Source: Alphaproteobacteria bacterium (GTDB taxonomy: Bacteria; Pseudomonadota; Alphaproteobacteria; CACIAM-22H2). Taken from it: 64,000 nucleotides of DNA. The DNA lies in contig JAEULA010000116.1 of the NCBI GenBank assembly GCA_016793165.1, forward strand, positions 54,037 to 118,036, read 5' to 3'. Position numbers and translations under genes: made by a program. Positions 33,977 through 42,169 of the stretch are shown here, piece after piece. The number at the start of each line of letters is the position of its first letter. The first letter of the stretch is position 1. The notes beneath the pieces are model-generated. The model worked only from the letters and a program-made list of their open reading frames with translations, searched no databases and was not told the origin of the DNA.

Positions 33977-36103
33977 TCAGGCGGCCGCGACGGAGCCGGC
34001 AGGAGAGGCGGCGCGCGGCAGCGTCACCGTCATGACCGAGCCCTTGGCGAGCTCCGAGCAGGCGTCGATGCGCCCGCCATGCATGCGCACCAGCGCATTG
34101 CTCAGGTGCAGTCCGATCCCGGTGCCCGGCGTGCCCATCGCGGTGCGGGCGCGGAAGAACCGGGTGAAGAGCCGGTCCATCTCGTCCGCGTGTATGCCCA
34201 CGCCGCTGTCGCGGATCGCGACGCTGACCTCGGTGTCGCGCACCGCCACGGCCATCTCGACGCAGCGGCTGCGGCCGGAGAACTTCACGGCGTTGGACAG
34301 CAGGTTCGTGAAAACCTGATCGAGCAGATGCGCGTCGCCGTCGATGGCGAGCGGTGCATCGGGCAAGTCGAGGCGGAGGTCGAATTCCGGGCTGATCTGC
34401 CGCTGGCGCTCGCCGACCTCGCGCAGCAGCGAAGCGAGGTCGAGCCGGGTGCGCTCGGCCTTGATGGCGCCTTCGTCCAGCCGCGCGCTGGAAAGCAGGC
34501 GATCGATGAGCCCGGTCATGCGCGTCACCGCACCGCGGATCCGGTCGACGCGGGAGCGCAGCCCGGCGTCCTCGGCCCCGCGCTGCGACATGATGCGTTG
34601 CGCGCCGCCGTCGATGATGGCGAGCGGCGTGCGGAACTCGTGGCTCGCCATGGCGACGAATTGGCGGTGCAGCTGGCTCGCCTCGCGCTCAGCGGCCAGC
34701 GCGCGCTCGAGCTCGGCCTCGTGCCGCCTTCGCGCCGTGACGTCGCGCAGGATCGTGACCACCTCGCCGGCGACGGAGCGCGTCTCCTCGATCTCGACGA
34801 TCCGCTCGTCGCGCAGGCGCAGCTCCCAGGGCCCGCGCGGCTCGCGGAAGCGCGCCATCCGTTCCGCGACCATGCCCTCGATCCGCTCCGGCCCGACATC
34901 CGCCTGGATGCGCGGCAGCACCCGGCGCGTCAGCTCGCGATGCGGCACGCCGACCCGCAGGACGTCGCGGGCCTCCGGGAACAGGCCTTCGTAGCGCGAA
35001 TTCCACGCGACCAGGCGCTCGTCGGCATCCCAGAGCAGGAATCCGTCCGAAATCGTCTCGATGCCGTCGCGGAACCGTCGGTCCATCGACTGAAGCTGGC
35101 GCCGCAGCAACGCGGCCAGGGCGACGATCAGCGCCGTGATGACCGCGCCCGACGCCGTCGCCAGCATCACGGGCCCGCTCGTCTCCTCGATGATCGCGTC
35201 GTGGGTCCGCGACGACAGCACCACGATCGGATAGGTGCGCGACGTGGCGAATGCGGTCAGCCCCGATCGCCGCTCGCCGGGGAGCGCGAAGTCGACGAAA
35301 CCCTGAGACGGGCCGTTCGTCGCGCGGCCGAAGGCCGCCGGATCGACGCCCGCGGGAGTCCCGAGCAGCGCGCCGCGATCGGGGTGCGTGGTCGCGAGAA
35401 CGACGCCGCTGCGCTTGACCAACGTGACGGTCATTCCCTCCTGCACTTCGGTCCGCGCGTGCAGCGAGGCGAAATAGTCGGGGTCGACGGCGGCGACGAC
35501 GACGCCGGCAAAGCGGCCGTCCGGTGCGGTCAGCCGCTTCGACAGGCTGATCGCCCAGAGCTGGTTGATGCGGCTCTGCATGGGATCGCCGATGAACAGG
35601 TCGGCGTCGGGACCCTCGCGATGCACCGTGAAGTAGGCACGATCGCTGCCGTTGAACGGACGCGGTACGGCCACCGTGGCGTCGCCGATCGAGCGGCCGT
35701 CCGCCGCGAGCACCAGCGCGCTGCGGACCTGCGGCATCCCCGCGAGGCCGACGCGCAGGAGATCATGCAGCTGGACCGGGTCGCCGCCCCCGCCGTGCTC
35801 CAGCGCAGTCTCGACCCGCGAGACGAGCAGCGACAGCACGAGGTCGACGCTCTGCACGGTGCGCTCGGCATGCTCGGCGAGCAGGCCGGCATGTCCGACG
35901 AGCTCGCGCCGGGCCGCCGTCGTCTCGACGTCCTGGAGCTGGCGCAGCCAGGCGCCGACCCCGATCCAGACCGCGGCGATCGCCGCGATGGCCACCAGGA
36001 CGACGATCTGACCCGGCGCGGGCCGCGCCGGGCTGCGCCGAACCTCCGCCGTCGCGGGCGCGACATGCAGTCCTGTTGGACGAACGGACTTGCCTACACT
36101 CAT
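33977..36103 (-). CDS. Membrane-bound sensor histidine kinase with Cache-like and PAS domains
   Basis: 708 residues. TM1 is near 32-53, then a periplasmic Cache-like sensor (about 55-315, with GSDRAYFTVHREGPD and FVDFALPGERRSGL), TM2 near 315-340 and a PAS domain (DGIETISDGFLLWDADERLVAWNSRYE). The HisKA phosphoacceptor H is near 488 in MASHEFRTPLAI, and the HATPase domain has N-box NLLSNAVKF and GTGIGLHL near 663. A paralogue lies at 36901-39438 with the same HisKA start. No response regulator is next to it. The ATG at 36103 is placed just before the cytoplasmic lead-in. Confidence 0.9.
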   Translation of the reverse strand: MSVGKSVRPTGLHVAPATAEVRRSPARPAPGQIVVLVAIAAIAAVWIGVGAWLRQLQDVETTAARRELVGHAGLLAEHAERTVQSVDLVLSLLVSRVETALEHGGGGDPVQLHDLLRVGLAGMPQVRSALVLAADGRSIGDATVAVPRPFNGSDRAYFTVHREGPDADLFIGDPMQSRINQLWAISLSKRLTAPDGRFAGVVVAAVDPDYFASLHARTEVQEGMTVTLVKRSGVVLATTHPDRGALLGTPAGVDPAAFGRATNGPSQGFVDFALPGERRSGLTAFATSRTYPIVVLSSRTHDAIIEETSGPVMLATASGAVITALIVALAALLRRQLQSMDRRFRDGIETISDGFLLWDADERLVAWNSRYEGLFPEARDVLRVGVPHRELTRRVLPRIQADVGPERIEGMVAERMARFREPRGPWELRLRDERIVEIEETRSVAGEVVTILRDVTARRRHEAELERALAAEREASQLHRQFVAMASHEFRTPLAIIDGGAQRIMSQRGAEDAGLRSRVDRIRGAVTRMTGLIDRLLSSARLDEGAIKAERTRLDLASLLREVGERQRQISPEFDLRLDLPDAPLAIDGDAHLLDQVFTNLLSNAVKFSGRSRCVEMAVAVRDTEVSVAIRDSGVGIHADEMDRLFTRFFRARTAMGTPGTGIGLHLSNALVRMHGGRIDACSELAKGSVMTVTLPRAASPAGSVAAA

Positions 36104-36384
36104 CGAATCCCGTCGACGCCGAGACGCGCCCGCCGACCCGAGGGGCCGGCGAGATCGGACGCTCCAGCATTTCGAAAGCAGCTTCGATCGAATCCATTGA
36201 CCAACGATGAAGCCAGGGCGCCGCCTGGCCTCGACGATCTCGAAGTTTCTCAGGATCGCGAGCCCGTCGTTGCAGCCGGCACCGCCGGCCGATGCGGGGG
36301 TCGCCAGGGCCGCCGGCATCGACCAGGATCGCTTCCGGCGACGGCCCGGCTCCGGGCCCCATCCTTGCCTTGGGAGATCGCAGC

Positions 36385-36876
36385 ATGGCCGAGCGCGGCA
36401 AACTCGACATCCGAACGGACTGGCTCGAGCCGGTGACCCTGCGGCTCACCGGCAAGTGCGAGGGCTACGCCCTGAGCCGGATCCGCGTCCGCTCGCATGT
36501 CGTCACGATCGACGAGCCGCCGGAGCGCGGCGGCACCGATCTCGGGCCGGCACCGACGGAGACGATGGTCGCGGCGCTCATCGGCGCAACCAATGTCATC
36601 CTGCACCGCCTCGCGCGCCGCGACGCCGCGACCATCGATGCGCTGGATGTCGCCGTCGATGCGGTGCTCGATCGTCGCGGCGTGTGGCTCGCGGAAGCGA
36701 TCGCCGTGCCGTGGCCGGAGATCCGCTCCAGGGTCCGGATCGCCACGCCCGCCGACGATTCCCGCCTCGCGATCTGGGCCGAGGATCTGCCCCGCTACTC
36801 GCCCTTGCACGCGACGCTGCGCGCCGCCGGTACGCGGCTGACCGAGATCTGGGAGCGCACAACGATTCCGACCTGA
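36385..36876 (+). CDS. OsmC family protein lacking the usual cysteine
   Basis: A 163-residue OsmC/Ohr-fold protein, typical in length. LGPAPTETMVAALIGATNVILHRLARRD aligns with the family helix that normally carries the catalytic cysteine (ALgACTa). Here that position is not cysteine, and the only cysteine (GKCEGY, near residue 24) lies in the first strand. Peroxidase activity is therefore doubtful. ATG at 36385 follows GGGAG by eight bases. It is transcribed between, and opposite to, the two sensor kinases. Confidence 0.8.
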   Translation: MAERGKLDIRTDWLEPVTLRLTGKCEGYALSRIRVRSHVVTIDEPPERGGTDLGPAPTETMVAALIGATNVILHRLARRDAATIDALDVAVDAVLDRRGVWLAEAIAVPWPEIRSRVRIATPADDSRLAIWAEDLPRYSPLHATLRAAGTRLTEIWERTTIPT

Positions 36877-36900
36877 CGCGACGGCGCAAAGCGCGCTTCG

Positions 36901-39438
36901 TCACGCCGCGGCGTCGACCCGGCGCCGGCGCGGCAGGCGTACCGTGAAGACGGAGCCGCGGCCGATTTCGCTGCGCACCTCGATCCGGCCGCCATGCATG
37001 GCGACGAACTCGCGCACGAGATGCAGGCCGATCCCGGTCCCGACGATGCCGGTTGCCGTGCTCGCGCGGAAGAAGCGGGTGAACAGCCGGTCGATCTCCC
37101 CGGCAGGGATGCCGACCCCCTGATCCGAGACGGCGATGACGACGTCGTCCCCGTCGAGGTCGATGCGCAGCTCGGCGCGACGGATGCGCGGCGAGTACTT
37201 CACCGCGTTGGACAGGAGGTTCGTGAGGACGTGGTCGATCAGCCGGCGATCGGCATCGACGACCAGCTCCGGCGCCGTCAGGTCGAGATCGATGCGATAG
37301 TCCGGGGCGATCGTGAGCTGGCGGCGGATCACCTCGCGCGCCAGAGCAACGAGATCGAACGCTTCGGGCAGGAACTCGATGCGGCCCTCGTCCAGCCGCG
37401 CGGTGGCGAGCGTCCGGTCGATGATCTCGGTCATGCGCGACACCGACTCGCGGATCCGGTCGAGGCGCTTGTGGCTCGGGGTCGCGGCCGGCACGACATT
37501 GGCGGCGATCAGCCGCTGCGTCGCGCTGTCGATGATCGCGAGCGGCGTGCGGAACTCGTGGCTCGCCATGGCGACGAAGCGCCGCTGCTGCTCGTTCATG
37601 TCGCGCTCGGCGGCGAGCGCGCGCCGCAGCTCCGCCTCGCCCGCCTGGAGCCGGTCGAGCAGTCGATGCTGATCGGTCACGTCGCGGACGATCGTGACGA
37701 TGCCGCCGTCCGAGGTCGGGCGATCGACCGCCTCGACCAGGTGTCCTGCGCCGGTGCGGAAGGTCGCCGGGATCCCGAGACGCTCGCGGCGACGACGCCG
37801 TTCGGCGAGATGCGCCAGCCATTCCTCGGGCTGCGGCTGGTCGGCCGCATGGCGGGCGAGATGGGCGAGCACGTCCTCGAAGCGCGTGCCGAGCCGCATC
37901 ATCGGGACCTGCAGCGGCATCAGCTGCAGGATGCGCTCGTTCCAGGCCACGAGCCGGTCATCGTGGTCCCAGAGGGCGAAGCCCTCGCCCATGCTCTCGA
38001 TACCGTCGCGAAATCGCGCCTCGCTCGATTCGATCCGGCGCTGGGCGGCGCGCTCGGCCGACACGTCGCGCAGGGTCGTGACGGTGTCGCCGTTGGCCGC
38101 GCGCTGATGCGCCACGTCGAGGATGCAGGCCTCCGGCAGGACGATCTCGCTCGGCTCGACGTCGGCCCGGTCGTGGGCCAGGGACAGCCGGTCGAACCAG
38201 TCCGCCGGCGAATCGATCCCGTTGCCGACGGTGGCGGCCCGCGCCGCGCCGCGAAGCAGGTCGCGGTAGCTCATGCCCGCGCGCAACTTCGCGCCGAGCA
38301 GGCCCGCGAGCTCGTCGAAGCGGCTGTTCCAGACGACGAGCTCGCCGTCGCGGTCCCAGATCGCGAGGCCGTCGCGCGCGCCCTCGAGGCCGTGCTGGTA
38401 GCGCCGCTGGTCCGACGTGCGCAGCGCATTTTCCGCGACCTGCTGCCGGCGCATCGTCCGGTTCAACGCGACGTTCGAGAGGAGCGTGCCGGCGAAGAGG
38501 AGGCCCAGGAGCAGGAATTCGAGCCATTGTTCGTCGAGCCAGTTCGACCGGATCGCCGGCAGGTCCTTCGACATGACGACGTGAAGCGGGAAGCGCGGCG
38601 AGGACGCGTAGAACGTCAGCAGCTCGAGCCCGTCGATGGTGGAGCGCGCGCGCAGAACCCCTGTTCCCGGCGCGGCCTTGATCGCAAGGCTGATCGGAGT
38701 CTTGGAGAGGTCGGCGCCGAGGCTCGCCCGCGGCAACCGGGCGATCACGTGATAGGCGCCATTGAGGACCGTCACGCGGCCGCCCTCGCGATTGATCGAC
38801 TCGGCGACGGTAGCGACGAGATCGTCGATCGGCAGCGCCGCGAAGACGACGCCCGACAGCCCGCCATCGGCGCCGCGCAGCGCCCGCGAGATGACGAAGA
38901 TGATGCGCCGGTCGGCGCCGCGGCTCGGACCGGGCGCGATCAGCATGGCGTCCGCGCCGGGTCGTGAATGATGGGAAAGCGCCTGCGCCGCCATCGCGTC
39001 GGCATCCGCGGAGACAGTCGAGGGCGGCCAGATCGCCACGAGGCGACCCGAGACGTCGGCGATCCCGAGGCTCTCGACGCCGAGGCTGAGGCTGCGCAGG
39101 CGCCCGAACTCCGGATCCAGGAAGCCGCCGCCATCGTAACTTCTGGTCTCGATCGACGCTTCATACGCTGCGACCGTCGACAGAACACCTTCGACGAGCT
39201 CGAGTCGGCGGTCGATCGTAGCGACCAGCGATCCCGTCGTGCCGCGCAGGAAACTTTCCTCGCGCGATAACGCATTGTCCCATGACCGGTATCCGGCCGC
39301 CAGCGCGATGACCGCCGTGAACAGTGTAGCGGCAAGCATCAGCACGGACACCGTGCGAAGTCGGCGACGGGCGGCAATGGCGAGGGTCTGGTCCGACTTC
39401 AAGGCGATGGCGATGGCTGGGCCTCGGACGACGATCAT
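36901..39438 (-). CDS. Membrane-bound sensor histidine kinase with Cache-like domain and two PAS domains
   Basis: 845 residues. TM1 is near 30-50 (SVLMLAATLFTAVIALAAG), then a Cache-like periplasmic domain (to about 300), TM2 near 305-325 and two PAS-type segments, each with the same motif (DGLAIWDRDGELVVWNSRFDE and EGFALWDHDDRLVAWNE). The phosphoacceptor H lies near 626 in MASHEFRTPLAI. The ATPase domain has NLLSNAVKY and GTGIGLHL. ATG at 39438 is chosen over a GTG at 39474. It closely resembles the 33977-36103 kinase in the last 250 residues, suggesting duplication. No response regulator gene is visible nearby. Confidence 0.9.
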   Translation of the reverse strand: MIVVRGPAIAIALKSDQTLAIAARRRLRTVSVLMLAATLFTAVIALAAGYRSWDNALSREESFLRGTTGSLVATIDRRLELVEGVLSTVAAYEASIETRSYDGGGFLDPEFGRLRSLSLGVESLGIADVSGRLVAIWPPSTVSADADAMAAQALSHHSRPGADAMLIAPGPSRGADRRIIFVISRALRGADGGLSGVVFAALPIDDLVATVAESINREGGRVTVLNGAYHVIARLPRASLGADLSKTPISLAIKAAPGTGVLRARSTIDGLELLTFYASSPRFPLHVVMSKDLPAIRSNWLDEQWLEFLLLGLLFAGTLLSNVALNRTMRRQQVAENALRTSDQRRYQHGLEGARDGLAIWDRDGELVVWNSRFDELAGLLGAKLRAGMSYRDLLRGAARAATVGNGIDSPADWFDRLSLAHDRADVEPSEIVLPEACILDVAHQRAANGDTVTTLRDVSAERAAQRRIESSEARFRDGIESMGEGFALWDHDDRLVAWNERILQLMPLQVPMMRLGTRFEDVLAHLARHAADQPQPEEWLAHLAERRRRRERLGIPATFRTGAGHLVEAVDRPTSDGGIVTIVRDVTDQHRLLDRLQAGEAELRRALAAERDMNEQQRRFVAMASHEFRTPLAIIDSATQRLIAANVVPAATPSHKRLDRIRESVSRMTEIIDRTLATARLDEGRIEFLPEAFDLVALAREVIRRQLTIAPDYRIDLDLTAPELVVDADRRLIDHVLTNLLSNAVKYSPRIRRAELRIDLDGDDVVIAVSDQGVGIPAGEIDRLFTRFFRASTATGIVGTGIGLHLVREFVAMHGGRIEVRSEIGRGSVFTVRLPRRRRVDAAA

Positions 39439-39574
39439 CCGAGGACGGTCCTTCACCACAGGCCACCACGGCACGGTTAACCAAACGCAAAGATTGTAGA
39501 TCGTCGACGGTCTTGACTCGCGAGAAACCAGTTTCAGCCATCGGCCAAATGGACGACGGCAGGCCCGGCGCGGC

Positions 39575-40243
39575 TCAAGGCGTGCCGTTTCGTCCGTGGA
39601 TGCGGAATCCAGGTCGGCCGCTCAGCCGCTCGTAATACGCGTCGACCGCCGGCAGGGCCGGCCGATCCAGCGGCGTCATGAACCAGCGATGCGTCGAGAG
39701 CCCGAGCACGACATCGGCAAGCGTGAAGGTCGCGCCGGCGACATGCGCGCCGGTCCGCGCGAGCCGATCGTCGAGGATGCGCATATGCGCATTCCAGCTG
39801 CGCGCGCTGGTCGCGACCGCAACCGGATCCGCGTGTGCCGGGCTCTTGCGCACCAGCGCCATGAAGGCATAGCGCCAAGCGTTGTTCAGCTCGGTCGCCT
39901 GCCAGTCCATCCACTGCTCGACCACGGCCCGCGCCGCGGGCTTGGCCGGAAGCAGATCGACGCGACCCTTCTTCGCCGCGAGATACCTGCAGATCGTGTT
40001 CGACTCCCAGAGCACGAGCGGGCCGTCGCGGATGACCGGTACGAGCGCGTTCGGGTTGAGGGCGCGGAACTCCGCGGCATCGGTCGACTGGAATCCCGCG
40101 CCCCACTGCTCCTGCTCGTACGGCAGATCGAGTTCGGCACAGAGCCAGAGGACCTTGCGGACGTTGATCGAGCTCGACTTGCCGAGGATGCGGAGCACGG
40201 GTTGATCGTGCCGATGCGAGGATGGCGGCGGATCGGCGCTCAT
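39575..40243 (-). CDS. Glutathione S-transferase family protein
   Basis: A 222-residue protein. The thioredoxin-like N-domain contains KSSSINVRKVLWLCAEL (catalytic Ser/Asn region), NPNALVPVIRDG with the cis-proline, and WESNTICRYLA, the glutathione-binding ES motif. The all-helical C-domain has ATFTLADVVLGLSTHRW with the N-capping TLAD motif. Cytoplasmic; substrate unknown. ATG at 40243. The neighbour on the left is the second kinase, 135 bp away. Confidence 0.9.
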   Translation of the reverse strand: MSADPPPSSHRHDQPVLRILGKSSSINVRKVLWLCAELDLPYEQEQWGAGFQSTDAAEFRALNPNALVPVIRDGPLVLWESNTICRYLAAKKGRVDLLPAKPAARAVVEQWMDWQATELNNAWRYAFMALVRKSPAHADPVAVATSARSWNAHMRILDDRLARTGAHVAGATFTLADVVLGLSTHRWFMTPLDRPALPAVDAYYERLSGRPGFRIHGRNGTP

Positions 40244-40423
40244 GGACCGACTCGGCGCCAGGCGGACAGGCACGCATCGACGCGCGGCAACGCCCCGCGA
40301 TCGCACAGGTGCAGGCCCGGGCGGCCGCAATCGAGCGGAAGGTCGTCGGATGAGGCCATCGGGTCACGCGCCATGATCGAGCCGACGCATGTTTGCGCCC
40401 GGCTGCGGCACGTGCAATCGGCC

Positions 40424-40956
40424 AGAAACGATGGCGCGGCAGAGCGGGCCGCGTCCGCGCCCTCGAAGTCGTGCCGGGCATCGGCTTCTCGCCGGACAAG
40501 ATGCTGCAGGCGCGGATCTTCGCCTCCGCCGACTCGCACCGCTATCGCCTCGGCGCGCATTGCGGGGCCCTGCCGGTCAATGCCCCGAGATGCCGCGTGC
40601 ACCACTACCCCACGGACGGCGCGATGCGGGTCACGCCGAACATGCTGCACGGCGTCGCCTACGACGAGCCGAACGCCTTCGATGACCCGGCGCCGGCATC
40701 CGCGTATCGCGAGCCGCTGCTGAAGCGGAGCGGCGACCGCGATCGCCACGATCACCGCGTCGGCAACGACGACGACGGCCAGCCCCGCGCGCTGTTCCGG
40801 CTGCTCGGCGCGGCGCAGCAGCAGCGCCTCGTCGCCGACATCGCCGCGGCGATGGGCCGCCTGCCGCGCGCCATCGTCGATCGCCGGCTCGCGCATTTCG
40901 ACAAGATCGATCCCGCCTGCGGCGCCGGCGTTCGCAAGGCGCTCGACATCGGGTGA
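40424..40956 (+). pseudogene. Catalase remnant: N-terminus lost, frameshifted, heme ligand mutated
   Basis: The translation from 40468 reads VVPGIGFSPDKMLQARIF, then SHRYRLG, LPVNAPRCRVHHY and DGAMRV, and ends FRLLGAAQQQRLVADIAAAM...GAGVRKAL. This is the C-terminal third of a clade 3-type heme catalase. The preceding catalase helix (ERAASAPS for family EQAAF.PS) continues in a different frame at 40424-40467, so one base has been lost near 40466-40468. The first 300 or so residues, with the distal His and Asn, are absent. In the heme-ligand motif the usual RLFSY.D.HR reads RIFASADSHR, so the proximal tyrosine is serine (40525-40527). It cannot be a working catalase. Confidence 0.88.
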
Positions 40957-40996
40957 GCCGGGGCGGAGCGCGCCGTGCGACCGGTCCGGCGCGCCC

Positions 40997-42169
40997 TCAG
41001 CGCATCAGCGCCAGCACGGCCTCGCCATAGGCGGTCCAGGCCAGTGGCACGGTGGCGATCTCGGCGCGTTCGTCCGCGCCGTGCACGCCATGGCAGGTGA
41101 CGCCGAAGCCGCAGGTCGCCGGCACCCCGAGATCGGCCAGGAAGTTGGCGATGTTCGACGGGCCGCAGACGTCGCCGGAAACCGGCACGCCTTTCGCCGT
41201 CCGCGCGCCGGCGAGCACGGCGCGCGCCAGCGGCTCGCCGTCGTCCAGGCGATAGGGTCCCCAGCTGTCGACGAGAGAGATGCGCGAGGGCCGCGGCGCC
41301 GGATGCGCCGCATCGATCGCCTCGACCTGCGCGCGCACCAGCGACTCGGCCTCGCGCTTGCCGAACGCGGGCGTCAGGCGGACGTCGAGCTTGAGGCGCG
41401 CGGCGTCCGGGACGACGGAGAATCCCTCGCCGCCGCCGATCGCCGTGACGGTGAGCTTCGGCGGCAGGGGAAAGCCCGGATCGCTCGCCGCCGGGAGCGG
41501 CGCGCCGGCGAGCCGACCGATCAGCGCGGCGAGCTTCACCGCCGCATTGCAGGGCGTCGTGCCGGTGGCACCGGAATGCTCCGCGCGACCGTAGGCCTCG
41601 ATCTCGGCGCGCCAGAATCCGCGCGCGCCGATGAAGACGGCATCGTTCTCCGGATAGCCGATCATCACGCCGGCGATCGACCGGCCGTCGCGCATGAAGC
41701 GCTTGATGCCGCCGAACCGCCCGGTGTGCTCGTCGGCATCGAACAGCACGACGAGCGTGCCGGCGAGCCGGTCGCGCTGCTTCGCCATCGCCGCGCCGAG
41801 CAGCGCCATCGTGGCGACGCCGATCTTGCTGTCCGCCGCGCCGCGGCCCCACAGCCAGCCGTCGCGCACGAGGCCGGCAAACGGATCGATGCTCCAAGCC
41901 GCGCGGTCCCCGACCGGCGCGGTGTCGATGCAGGCATCGAGCACCCAGGTCGGTCCGGCGCGCGCGCCGGCGACCTCCGCCGCGAGCGCCACGGGCTGGC
42001 CCTCGTCGTTCGCCAGCAGCGCGGGACGCAGCCCGAGCGCGCCGAGCTCGCGCGCCGCGAGCTCCAGCACGGCGCGCGGCGAGTCGACGCCGCCCTGGCT
42101 CGGCGTGCGGATCAGCCGCGCGGCGAAGTCGACGATCGCCTCGACCGGCGCGGCGCCGAGCGCCGTCAC
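40997..42169 (-). CDS. M20 family metallohydrolase (ArgE/DapE-like), atypical first Zn ligand
   Basis: A 390-residue amidohydrolase/peptidase. Expected metal-site elements are visible: GRGAADSKIG with D113, DADEHTG with E147, YPEN near 172-175 and RAEHSG with H198 in the dimerisation lid. The first motif, normally HxD, reads ACIDTAPVG with C80 and D82, so cysteine replaces histidine. The start is GTG at 42169, overlapping the stop of the binding-protein gene (GTGA), so the two are co-translated. It probably deacylates or cleaves the imported compound in the cytoplasm (inference). Confidence 0.87.
   Translation of the reverse strand: MTALGAAPVEAIVDFAARLIRTPSQGGVDSPRAVLELAARELGALGLRPALLANDEGQPVALAAEVAGARAGPTWVLDACIDTAPVGDRAAWSIDPFAGLVRDGWLWGRGAADSKIGVATMALLGAAMAKQRDRLAGTLVVLFDADEHTGRFGGIKRFMRDGRSIAGVMIGYPENDAVFIGARGFWRAEIEAYGRAEHSGATGTTPCNAAVKLAALIGRLAGAPLPAASDPGFPLPPKLTVTAIGGGEGFSVVPDAARLKLDVRLTPAFGKREAESLVRAQVEAIDAAHPAPRPSRISLVDSWGPYRLDDGEPLARAVLAGARTAKGVPVSGDVCGPSNIANFLADLGVPATCGFGVTCHGVHGADERAEIATVPLAWTAYGEAVLALMR

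Noticed and set aside
33977..39438. One of the sensor kinases being PrsK, the exosortase-linked kinase
   Set aside because: Both have periplasmic Cache-like and PAS domains, whereas PrsK has a different membrane and GAF-type layout. No prsR or exosortase gene is nearby.
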